Shown: piece after piece, positions 9,338 through 17,535 of the stretch
How the letters are laid out: each line of letters begins with the position of its first letter
Numbering within the stretch: the first letter of the stretch is position 1
Assembly: GCA_002381695.1 (NCBI GenBank)
Contig: DFXM01000027.1
Span: 1-18,241 of the forward strand
DNA: 18,241 nt
Source of the DNA: Clostridium sp. UBA4108
GTDB taxonomy: Bacteria; Bacillota; Clostridia; Clostridiales; Clostridiaceae
Direction: 5' to 3'
Notes under the pieces: generated by a model
What the model saw: the letters and a program-made list of their open reading frames with translations, nothing else
Told to the model about the DNA's origin: nothing
Databases searched by the model: none
Program-made: the position numbers and the translations under genes

Positions 9338-10899
9338 TAGAGCTAGATGATAAAATTAAAAAGTTTCTAAAGGCTTGTGAAAGACGAATAAAAGCGAATA
9401 TCATAATAAATAAATTTATATTAATATATCTTATAGCTATGGGATTTATAAATATTATATCTATAGTGGAGTTATTCATTCCAATATATATGGATAAGGA
9501 GATATATATTGGAATAATTTCAATAGCATTATTAGCATTAATAATAGTTTATTACGCTAGATTTAAGCCTAATAAAAAAACTATAGCATTAATTGTTGAT
9601 TCAAAAGGATTAAATGAAAGACTTATAACATCCTTAGAATTTATAGAGGATAACTCAGATATAGCTGCAGCACAGAAGAAGGATACACTTAAACAGATAT
9701 CAAAATTTGATTTAAAAAATAAGTTGTCTATAGATTTAAATAAGAAACAATTAGGTGTACTAGGTATTTTAATAGTTTTATTTATTGTAATTAATAGTAT
9801 ACCAACGGCCTCCAAGTTAAAGGCTGCCGATATGAGAGATTTTAAAAAGTTTAATAAAGAAGTAACAAAAAAAATAGAAAAAGATAGAAAAAAAATAACT
9901 ACAGATAAGAATCTTACAGAAAATGAGAAGGAAAAGCTTGCTAAAGAATTAGAAAAATCATTAAAAGAGTTAGAAAAAAATAAAAATAAATTAGAAACAG
10001 AAAAAACTGTAGATAAATTAGAAAAAAAATTAGAAAATTTAGAAAGTAACATAAAATCTAAAGAAGGTCAAAAAAAGGTTAAAAATGTTAGAGAAAATAT
10101 TGCTCTTAGCAATGATGTATCAAGAAGATTAGAGAGTAATAAGCAACTTAAGGATATAGTCAAGGCTTTAAACAATATAGAGCTTACAAAAGATTTATCA
10201 AAAAAATTAGAACATGGTAATGAAAAAGAGATAAAAGATTCAGTAAAGGATTTAAAGAATAAGGTAAAGGATTTAAGCAATGGAGAGAAACAAAAAATAT
10301 CTAATACCTTAAGTAATATTTCATCTAAGCTTCCAGAGGGGGACTTAAAGCAAGCATTAGACAATGCTGCATCACAGTTATCAGAGGGAGAATTAAGCGA
10401 AGACGATTTAGCAAATACTCTTGCAAGTCTTAGTGAACATGCTCAAGTTTCTAATAATTGTGATGGAAGTCATAAGCCTGGGGGAACCTGAAATTCTAAC
10501 GGTAGTGGTCAGGGTGGCCAAAAATCTGGAGGAAATGGAAAGAGCGGTCAAGGTAGTGGAAGTGGTCAAGGTAGTGGTAATGGAAGTGGTACTGGTACTG
10601 GTGGAGGCTGGAACATGGGAAACAAGAATTCTAATGAGGAAGAGTTTAAACCAGGAGAGAAAGTATTTATACCTAATGGAAATTTAGGAAATGATAGTAA
10701 TTTAAGTGGAAAACCTATAGGTACAGGTAATGCACAAACTATAACTACAGAAAAAGGAGTAAATATTAAAGGCGAATGGATTGAATATGAAAAAATTATT
10801 GAGGAATATTCGAAACAAGCTGTAGATAGCACAAACAATTCAAGCTTACCGGAGGGATTACAAAATATAATTAAAGATTATTTTGAAGGGTTAAAGTAA
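9334..10899 (+). CDS. Three-TM coiled-coil protein with Gly-rich linker, interrupted by in-frame TGA (DUF4175-like)
   Basis: Read through one TGA (10489-10491, codon 386), this is a 521-codon frame. Residues 22-49, 57-75 and 139-156 are hydrophobic helices. Residues about 168-365 are charged, Lys/Glu-rich and predicted coiled coil. After the TGA come about 40 Gly/Ser/Asn/Gln residues and a C-terminal region of about 95 residues (FKPGEKVFIPNGN to the TAA). The reading frame is unchanged across the TGA with no other stop, so both parts plainly belong to one ancestral gene. The layout resembles DUF4175-type proteins near MoxR/Bat genes; that is recalled, not searched. The TGA could encode selenocysteine, since the organism appears Sec-competent, or be a TGG(Trp)-to-TGA change or sequencing error; a similar Gly-Trp-Asn (GGCTGGAAC) recurs at 10606-10614. 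If TGA is a true stop, a 385-aa form ends here. ATG 10615 with GGTGGAGG before it could start the C-terminal part separately. Confidence 0.7.
10489..10520 (+). promoter_or_regulatory. In-frame TGA with candidate SECIS-like hairpin
   Basis: TGA at 10489-10491 is followed, 14 nt later, by TGGTC-AGGGT-GGCCA (10506-10520), a 5-bp stem with one G-U pair and a loop containing GGGU. The loop starts 19 nt after the TGA, within the spacing known for bacterial SECIS elements, which need a G-rich apical loop. The stem is short, and Gly codons (GGN) make such loops easy by chance, so this is only suggestive. Confidence 0.3.
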
Positions 10900-10920
10900 A
10901 TATAAGCTAGGAGATGCGTT

Positions 10921-11904
10921 ATGGAGATAAATGAAAAAATAATATTGGATACTGTAGAAAAAATACATTCCTGTGAGAGTGAAATTTCTAAAGGGATTAT
11001 AGGACAAAAGGATATTATAAGGAAGGTTATTATAGGAGTATTATGTGGTGGAAATGTACTTTTAGAAGGAGTACCGGGACTTGGAAAGACTCAACTAGTT
11101 AAAACTGTAGCCAAGGTACTTGATCTAAGCTTTTCTAGAATACAATTCACTCCAGATTTAATGCCAGCTGATGTTATAGGAACAAACTTAATTATAAAGG
11201 AAGAAGGAAAGACTCTATTTCAATTTGAAAAAGGACCTATATTTGGAAATTTAATTTTAGCTGATGAGATAAATAGGGCAACACCAAAAACTCAATCAGC
11301 ACTTTTAGAAGCAATGCAGGAAAAAACAGTAACAGTAGGTAAAACAACCTATAAATTACCTAACCCATTTATGGTTCTTGCTACACAAAATCCTATTGAA
11401 ATGGAAGGAACTTATCCATTACCAGAAGCACAGCTAGATAGATTTTTATTTAAACTAGACGTTAAATTCCCTGATTTAAATGAATTAAAAGAAATTATGG
11501 ATATTACTGTTACTAATAAGGAATTAGTTTTAAACCCTATTATGAATGATGAAGATATATTAAAAATGAGAGAAATTGTAAGGGAGGTTCCTATGGCGGA
11601 CCCAGTAAAGGAATATGCATTAAATCTTATATTGGCTACTCATTCAGAAAGATCAGAAGCCTCTGAATTTGTAAAAAGATATGTAACAGTAGGAGCAAGT
11701 CCAAGAGGAGCTCAAGGAATCTTTAATGGAGCTAAAGTAGAAGCAATTTTAAATGGAAGATTTAATGTTTCTTTTGATGATATAAGAAATATAGCATATC
11801 CAGTATTAAGACATAGAATACTTCTAAATTTTGATGGGATAGCTGATGGAATAACACCAGATATGGTTATAGATAAAATTATTGAGGAAATAAGGGTCGT
11901 GTAG
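10921..11904 (+). CDS. MoxR-family AAA+ ATPase
   Basis: This cytosolic 327-aa AAA+ protein has Walker A GVPGLGKT (50-57), Walker B LILADEIN (111-118, D115/E116), sensor-1 ATQN (154-157) and the MoxR hallmark EMEGTYPLPEAQLDRF (160-175). MoxR ATPases act as chaperones or metal-insertion factors for VWA-domain partners, and three VWA/MIDAS proteins follow directly. The start ATG has AGGAG about 9 nt upstream, and the gene lies 21 nt after the TGA-interrupted gene. It probably forms a hexamer that works on the DUF58 and VWA proteins; the specific client is inferred from gene order only. Confidence 0.97.
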   Translation: MEINEKIILDTVEKIHSCESEISKGIIGQKDIIRKVIIGVLCGGNVLLEGVPGLGKTQLVKTVAKVLDLSFSRIQFTPDLMPADVIGTNLIIKEEGKTLFQFEKGPIFGNLILADEINRATPKTQSALLEAMQEKTVTVGKTTYKLPNPFMVLATQNPIEMEGTYPLPEAQLDRFLFKLDVKFPDLNELKEIMDITVTNKELVLNPIMNDEDILKMREIVREVPMADPVKEYALNLILATHSERSEASEFVKRYVTVGASPRGAQGIFNGAKVEAILNGRFNVSFDDIRNIAYPVLRHRILLNFDGIADGITPDMVIDKIIEEIRVV

Positions 11905-11906
11905 CT

Positions 11907-12791
11907 ATGAATAAAGCCATATTTGATAAAGAATTTTTTGATAAGTTAAGTAGTTTAAGTATGAATATGAACTTAAAACTATCTAGAGGAGAACAGGGGG
12001 GGCGTAAATCTAAGGCAAAAGGTGTGTCAGTAGAGTTTTCTGATTTTCGAGAATATAGCCATGGAGATGATTTTAGAAGAATAGATTGGAATGCATATGG
12101 TAGATTTGAAAAATTATTTGTTAAGCTTTTTATGGAAGAGAGAGAAGCAACCTTTAATATTTTTATTGATGGAAGCCAATCTATGGATTTTGGGGAATTT
12201 AATAAAGGAAATGTAGCTTTGAAGATAGCTGCATCATTATCTTATATTGCACTAAATAATTTAGATAAGGTTAAAATAAATTGCTTAAGAGATAATAATT
12301 TACAGTCTTTTAATATGAGCACAGGAAAAATTGCATTTCAAAAAATACTTAATGATTTAACTATGATAAAGTTTCAAGGAAGTACAAACCTTAAAACGAG
12401 TATTTCTAGAGCAAGCATAAGGAATAATGGAATGAGTGTTATTATATCAGATTTTTTAACACAGGGCGGAGTAGACGAAATTGAGAATACAATTAAGTAT
12501 TTAGCTTATAAAAAGCAAGAAATAGTACTAATACAGGTATTATGTATTGAAGAGAGAGACCCAGAACTCTATGGAACTTTAAATCTAATAGATTGTGAGA
12601 CTAATAATGGAATGAAGGTGTCAATAACACCGAAAATTTTGCAAAGCTATAAAGAAACATTAAAAGAGTATAATTACAAACTCGAAGAACTTATTAAGAA
12701 ATATGGTGGTATATTTATAAAGGTAAATTCAGAGGATGATATAGGTAAAATTATACTAAATGACTTCTATAATAGTAGATTAATAGGATAG
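11907..12791 (+). CDS. DUF58 domain protein (MoxR partner)
   Basis: The 294-aa protein carries the DUF58 signature FREYSHGDDFRRIDWNAYGR (47-66), preceded by the Gly/Lys-rich segment GEQGGRKSKAKG. It then forms a VWA-like domain with MIDAS residues DGSQS (88-92) and the distal IISDF aspartate. No TM segment or signal peptide is present, so it should be cytosolic. It starts 2 nt after the moxR stop codon, so the two are translationally coupled. DUF58 proteins almost always accompany MoxR ATPases and may be adaptors or clients; biochemical function is unknown for the family. Confidence 0.95.
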   Translation: MNKAIFDKEFFDKLSSLSMNMNLKLSRGEQGGRKSKAKGVSVEFSDFREYSHGDDFRRIDWNAYGRFEKLFVKLFMEEREATFNIFIDGSQSMDFGEFNKGNVALKIAASLSYIALNNLDKVKINCLRDNNLQSFNMSTGKIAFQKILNDLTMIKFQGSTNLKTSISRASIRNNGMSVIISDFLTQGGVDEIENTIKYLAYKKQEIVLIQVLCIEERDPELYGTLNLIDCETNNGMKVSITPKILQSYKETLKEYNYKLEELIKKYGGIFIKVNSEDDIGKIILNDFYNSRLIG

Positions 12792-12802
12792 GGGGTATAG
12801 TT

Positions 12803-14599
12803 TTGAGTATTTTAAATTTATGGCCATTATATTTATTACTGACTATACCGTTTCTAGTACTTCTATATATACTGAAACAGAAATCAGAGGATAAAATCAT
12901 ATCTTCATCTCTCTTATGGAATCAAGTGTATAGAAATATACAGGCAAATACTCCTTTTGAGAAATTAAGAAAAAATATAATGTTATTTGTACAGCTATTG
13001 ATAATAATATTATTAATAACCGCACTTATGCATCCATTTTTAAAATATTTTGGGAAAAATTACAGTAGTGTAATAGTAGTAATTGATAACTCTGCAAGTA
13101 TGAGTGCTAAATATGATGATTTGTCAAGACTTGAAAGAGCTAAAGAATTAGCAAAGGAATATGTAAATTCATATCCTCAAGGAACAAATGTATCATTAAT
13201 ATCTTGTAGTAATAAAATAGATATTGATGTTACCTCCTCAAAAGATAATATGCTTGTTAATAGGAAGATAGCTAGTATAAGTCAGAAGTATGTAAAAGGA
13301 AATTTACAGCAAACTATGTCTTTAATAACTTCTATGACAAGGGAACTAAAGGAATATGAAGTCCTATTTCTAACTGATGAAACTATAAATATAGGAGATA
13401 TTAATGGTAAATTAATTTCCCTATCTAATGAAGGTAGTAATATATCTATAGATAATATGGCACATATAAAAGAGGGAGAAGCTTTTAAAGTAATAGCAAC
13501 AATAACCAATAGAGGAAATACAACCTATAGTGGAGATTTTTCCATTTATGGTGAGGAAAATCTTATAGATGTAAGAACTATTGATTTAGAAGGTGGAGAA
13601 TCCAGCACTATAAACTTTAATATAAAGGATTTTGATGGGGCTTATTTCAAAGGTGAAATATCAGGTGAAGACATAATAAAGGAAGATAATATATTTTATG
13701 ATGGTGTTAAGGAACAAGGAAATAAAAGAATACTTTTAGCATCTAATAATAATATTTTTTTAGAAAAAGCACTTATGACATTACCAGGAGTTGAGATTAT
13801 AAAAACGGCAGATATAAATAATATATCAGAAGAAGATAAATTTGATTTATATATATATGATGGGATTTTAGGGCAATATGTACCTCAAAATGGAAATCTT
13901 TTATTAATAAATGCTCCTAGTAATGAAATGTTTAAAGTAGATGGAACTATTCAGGGGGGAGAAAGTAAATTAAATAAAGAAGAGATACCAGATTATTTAA
14001 AAAGTATGAATTTTATTACATCTAAAATGAATAAAGTAGAAGCTCCAAACTGGGCTAAATCTATAATTAATATAAAGGATAGCTCTGCATTATTTCTGGG
14101 GAAATATAAAGGACAATCTATAGGAGCTTTAAATTTTGACATTCATAACAGTGATTTACCCTTAAAAGCTGAATTTCCAATATTGATTCATTATATCTGC
14201 AATGAACTTTTACCAGATGGAATAGTAAGGGGTAATAATTTTTTGGGTGGAGATACCATATCTATAAAAGGGAATCCATTAGTAGAAAAAGTTGTTATAA
14301 CTACTCCAAGTAAAAAGGAAATAAATTTAAAGCCACATAGTGAATTTAATACCTATAGTGAACTTGGCGTTTATAGAGTTCAACAAAAGGATAAGGAAGT
14401 GGTTAATCGGGACATATTTACAATTAACTTTCCATCAAAAGAAGAAGGAAATACTGCAACGGAAAATATAGAAGGAAAAACTAATAATATAACACAGGTT
14501 AATGGTATAAAATCAGGAATAGACCTAACTCCATTTATTATTTTTATTATATTATCCGTAGTGATAATTGAATGGTATTTGTATAGAAAAGGATATTAG
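12803..14599 (+). CDS. BatA-like VWA domain membrane protein
   Basis: The 598-aa protein begins with the double-TM N-terminal domain of Bat/aerotolerance-type proteins (LWPLYLLLTIPFLVLLYILK, about 6-25, and helix 60-78). A VWA domain with MIDAS DNSAS (95-99) and FLTDE follows. Then come a beta-sandwich region (IKEGEAFKVIATITNRGNTT...) and a GATase1-like alpha/beta stretch (KRILLASNNNIFLEKAL...GNLLLINAP). A single C-terminal TM helix (about 575-592) ends at YLYRKGY. The TTG start is supported by a GGGGG Shine-Dalgarno 8 nt upstream and by the position of the family's N-terminal hydrophobic motif. It sits 11 nt after the DUF58 gene. The metal-binding VWA domain is a likely MoxR target at the membrane. 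Confidence 0.9.
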   Translation: MSILNLWPLYLLLTIPFLVLLYILKQKSEDKIISSSLLWNQVYRNIQANTPFEKLRKNIMLFVQLLIIILLITALMHPFLKYFGKNYSSVIVVIDNSASMSAKYDDLSRLERAKELAKEYVNSYPQGTNVSLISCSNKIDIDVTSSKDNMLVNRKIASISQKYVKGNLQQTMSLITSMTRELKEYEVLFLTDETINIGDINGKLISLSNEGSNISIDNMAHIKEGEAFKVIATITNRGNTTYSGDFSIYGEENLIDVRTIDLEGGESSTINFNIKDFDGAYFKGEISGEDIIKEDNIFYDGVKEQGNKRILLASNNNIFLEKALMTLPGVEIIKTADINNISEEDKFDLYIYDGILGQYVPQNGNLLLINAPSNEMFKVDGTIQGGESKLNKEEIPDYLKSMNFITSKMNKVEAPNWAKSIINIKDSSALFLGKYKGQSIGALNFDIHNSDLPLKAEFPILIHYICNELLPDGIVRGNNFLGGDTISIKGNPLVEKVVITTPSKKEINLKPHSEFNTYSELGVYRVQQKDKEVVNRDIFTINFPSKEEGNTATENIEGKTNNITQVNGIKSGIDLTPFIIFIILSVVIIEWYLYRKGY

Positions 14600-14618
14600 A
14601 AGGGGGATAAAATATATA

Positions 14619-17417
14619 ATGAGTTTAGAATTTGGAAGTTGGTATATATTATTTTTAATTCCTGTAGCCATAGGGATTGTATGTTTTATCTCCAATAAAA
14701 TTCAAATAGGATATAAAGGAGATAAATTTTTATCTGTAAACAGAATGATAATTTTAGTTTTGTTGATATTAGCAATGTGTAATATAAGTATTAACATAAG
14801 GACTAAAGAAGTCTCTACCATATTTTTATTAGATGTATCACATAGTATGAAAGATAATAAAGATGAAGCTGTGAATTTTTTAAAAAAAGGAATAGAAAAT
14901 GTACCTAATAAAAACAAAGTTGGTATTATTACTTTTGGAGAAGATCAGCAGGTAGAACAGTTCCTAACATATTCTAAAGTATTTAATGATGTGCAAACAT
15001 CACCAATAGCAACAGCCACTAATATAGAAGATGCTTTAAAGTTTGCTATAACTTTATTCCCAGAAAATACATCTAAAAGGATAGTATTAATAACTGATGG
15101 AAAAGAAAATCAAGGTGAAATATTAAATACATCTACGTACATTCAAGAAAAGGGTATAGATTTAAAGATATATAAAATAGAACAGAATCAGATTGAGGAT
15201 GTATATATTGACGATATAGAAATTCCAGAAAATATAACTATTGGTGATGAGTTTTCAATTGTCACTAATATTAAGTCAAATGTGAAGACAAAAGCTAAAG
15301 TTTCTATATTTTCAGGTAGGGAAAAAAAGAGTGAGAATGTAATAGATATAGAAAAAGGAAGTAATAGCTTTTTATTTAAAGATATTCAAAATAAAGGTGG
15401 ATTTAAACCATATAGAGTGGTGGTATCTCCAGATATTGATGAAGTGAGTTCAAATAATGAATATACAGCATATACCAATGTAATAGCAAAACCAGAAATA
15501 CTTTTAATAGAAGGAAAAAGTGGAGATGCTAGAGGATTAGAAGAAGTACTTAAAAGCATAGATTATAAATATACATTAGTTAAAGGTATAGGGGCACCTA
15601 CTACTTTAAATGAATTATTAGAATATAAAAGCATTATATTAAGTAATGTCCATGCAGATGACTTACCAAAGGAATTTTTAAATAATATAGAGAGCTACGT
15701 TAAAGATTATTCAGGTTCATTAATTACTACAGGTGGAGAAAATTCTTATGCATTGGGAGGATATAAAGATTCAATATTTGAAAAAATACTTCCTGTTAAC
15801 TCTGACAAGCAAGGGAAAAATGAAATTCCTGAAATAGCATTAACTCTAGTAATTGATAAATCAGGTAGTATGTTAGGTAATGAAGGGGGATTAAGACTTA
15901 ATAATTTGACTTTAGCTAAGGAAGCTGCAATTAAGGCTGTAGATAATTTAAGAGCAATAGATAATATTGGAGTACTAGCTTTTAACGATAGATTCAGTTG
16001 GGCAGTACCTATTCAAAAAGCTGGAGATAAGGTGAAAATCCAAGACATGATAAATAGTATAGTCGGAAATGGTGGAACATCCATATATTCAGCTGTAAAT
16101 GAAGCCTATGAAAAACAAAAAGGTAATAATGCAAAGATAAAACACATAATCTTACTTACTGATGGCCAAGATGGTATGGGAACTAGTGAATATGAAGAGT
16201 TAATAGAAAAGATTAAGAAAGATAATATAACACTATCAACAGTATCCATTGGAAGAGACTCTAATAATGAATTATTAACGTGGTTAAGTGAGAAGTGTAA
16301 TGGAAGAAACTACCATAGCGATATATATACTGATATACCTAGAATTTTTGCTAAGGAAATATTTATAGCAACAGGTGAATATTTAATTAATGAAAAATTT
16401 GTTCCTAAAGTAGCATCTAGTCATGAAATTTTAAATGGGATAGAAGAAGGAGGAGTATTTCCAGAATTATTTGGGTATGTTGGAACCTCTAATAAGGATA
16501 GAGCCACAGAAATTCTTTCTTCAAATAGAAACGAACCAATTTTATCATCATGGCAATATGGATTGGGAAGGTGTGTGTCTTTTACCTCAGATGTTAATGG
16601 ACAATGGAGTAAAGATTTGTTAGCTTTTTCAAAAGCTCCACAGTTTTTTAAGAATATAATTGATTGGAGTATTGTTAATTATGACAATGGAGGAAATCTT
16701 AAAATAACTCAAAGTGGAAATAGAGCCATGGTTGAATTTACAAGTGATAAAAATGACGAGAAAAAATCTGTTAAGGGAATTTATTCTTATGAAGATGGAA
16801 CTAACAAGGAAATATCATTACAACAAACATTACCAGGAAAATATGTAGCTGAAGTTCCATTAAAGGATTTAGGATTCTATACATTTAGTGTAACAGAAGA
16901 GAAGGATGGAGACGTGCAAGGAAGCTATAATGGTGGATTTGCATATCAGTATTCTCCAGAGTATAAATTTACTCAATCATCTAATGCTCTTGAAGAATTA
17001 GTAAGTCAGACTACAGGTTCAATGATTAAAAATTATAAGGATATATATGAAGGTAAAATTCAAAATAACAAATCTAAAGTTAATATGACTAATTTTTTAT
17101 TAACTTTAGCCATGATCATATTCTTATTTGACATAGCTTATAGAAGACTTAATTTAGTCAAATATTTAAATAAGAAAGTTGTTATAGGAAGAACCTCAGA
17201 GATAGCTAATAATGTTCATATAAAATATACTAGGATAAAAGAAAATAATGAAGCAAATAAAAAAACTAAAACTAATAAAAGCGAAGAGCAGAAAGAGACC
17301 AATGAAGTGAAAGAAGAGTTAAGTGGAAATAGACATAAAGAAAAAATTAAAAAGAATGAAAGTGTTAGATTAAATACTTCAGAGCTTTTAAAGAAAAAGG
17401 ATGAACGAAAACAGTAG
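14619..17417 (+). CDS. Large membrane protein with two VWA domains and a GATase1-like domain
   Basis: This 932-aa protein is built from repeated modules. There are two N-terminal TM helices (about 8-25 and 42-58) and VWA domain 1 with MIDAS DVSHS (72-76) and LITDGKE. A beta-sandwich follows (IPENITIGDEFSIVTNI), then a GATase1-like domain (about 287-393; PEILLIEG to SGSLITTGGENSYALGGY). VWA domain 2 has MIDAS DKSGS (413-417), GGTS and LLTDGQDG. Next are a further beta-rich segment, a C-terminal TM helix (about 822-842) and a Lys/Glu-rich tail of ~90 residues. I choose ATG 14619, with AGGGGGA 11 nt upstream, over an in-frame ATG at 14568 that lies inside the preceding gene and lacks a good site. 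It is the last gene of the operon, 19 nt after the previous one. A scaffold or metal-dependent adhesion role is inferred. Confidence 0.9.
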   Translation: MSLEFGSWYILFLIPVAIGIVCFISNKIQIGYKGDKFLSVNRMIILVLLILAMCNISINIRTKEVSTIFLLDVSHSMKDNKDEAVNFLKKGIENVPNKNKVGIITFGEDQQVEQFLTYSKVFNDVQTSPIATATNIEDALKFAITLFPENTSKRIVLITDGKENQGEILNTSTYIQEKGIDLKIYKIEQNQIEDVYIDDIEIPENITIGDEFSIVTNIKSNVKTKAKVSIFSGREKKSENVIDIEKGSNSFLFKDIQNKGGFKPYRVVVSPDIDEVSSNNEYTAYTNVIAKPEILLIEGKSGDARGLEEVLKSIDYKYTLVKGIGAPTTLNELLEYKSIILSNVHADDLPKEFLNNIESYVKDYSGSLITTGGENSYALGGYKDSIFEKILPVNSDKQGKNEIPEIALTLVIDKSGSMLGNEGGLRLNNLTLAKEAAIKAVDNLRAIDNIGVLAFNDRFSWAVPIQKAGDKVKIQDMINSIVGNGGTSIYSAVNEAYEKQKGNNAKIKHIILLTDGQDGMGTSEYEELIEKIKKDNITLSTVSIGRDSNNELLTWLSEKCNGRNYHSDIYTDIPRIFAKEIFIATGEYLINEKFVPKVASSHEILNGIEEGGVFPELFGYVGTSNKDRATEILSSNRNEPILSSWQYGLGRCVSFTSDVNGQWSKDLLAFSKAPQFFKNIIDWSIVNYDNGGNLKITQSGNRAMVEFTSDKNDEKKSVKGIYSYEDGTNKEISLQQTLPGKYVAEVPLKDLGFYTFSVTEEKDGDVQGSYNGGFAYQYSPEYKFTQSSNALEELVSQTTGSMIKNYKDIYEGKIQNNKSKVNMTNFLLTLAMIIFLFDIAYRRLNLVKYLNKKVVIGRTSEIANNVHIKYTRIKENNEANKKTKTNKSEEQKETNEVKEELSGNRHKEKIKKNESVRLNTSELLKKKDERKQ

Positions 17418-17432
17418 AATCATAACTAATAT

Positions 17433-17473
17433 AATAACTCGTACGTACTATGAAATAGTACGTACGGGTTATT
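17433..17473. terminator. Long hairpin between convergent genes (operon terminator)
   Basis: AATAAC-TCGTACGTACTA pairs with TAGTACGTACGG-GTTATT over 18 bp with one G-U pair, around the loop TGAAA. It starts 15 nt after the stop of the last operon gene and about 60 nt beyond the peroxiredoxin stop on the other strand. The T-run after it is weak on both strands, but its place between convergent genes supports a bidirectional terminator. Confidence 0.7.
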
Positions 17474-17535
17474 CGATTTAATGAAAAATAAAATATGTAT
17501 TTTAAATCAGTAATTAATGAATCAAAATATAATTT

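Noticed and set aside
10468..10486. CDGSHKP string resembling a CDGSH iron-sulfur domain, just before the in-frame TGA
   Set aside because: The upstream C-x-C ligands of the CDGSH motif are absent (the preceding residues are HAQVSNN), so a 2Fe-2S site cannot be built from it. Most likely a coincidence.
9335..10491. UGA read as tryptophan throughout (alternative genetic code)
   Set aside because: Trp is encoded by TGG many times, in-frame TGA codons are almost absent, and the peroxiredoxin TGA falls on the catalytic Cys, where Trp would destroy activity.
10421..10687. Alternative-frame ORF across the Gly-rich linker (Val/Glu-rich)
   Set aside because: It is open only because of the repetitive GGN/AGT codons. 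It has no ribosome-binding site, and the flanking sequence is coding in the main frame.
14568..14618. N-terminal extension of the 932-aa protein from ATG 14568
   Set aside because: It lies within the end of the preceding gene, has no good Shine-Dalgarno and adds a charged segment before the first TM helix. ATG 14619 with AGGGGGA is better.
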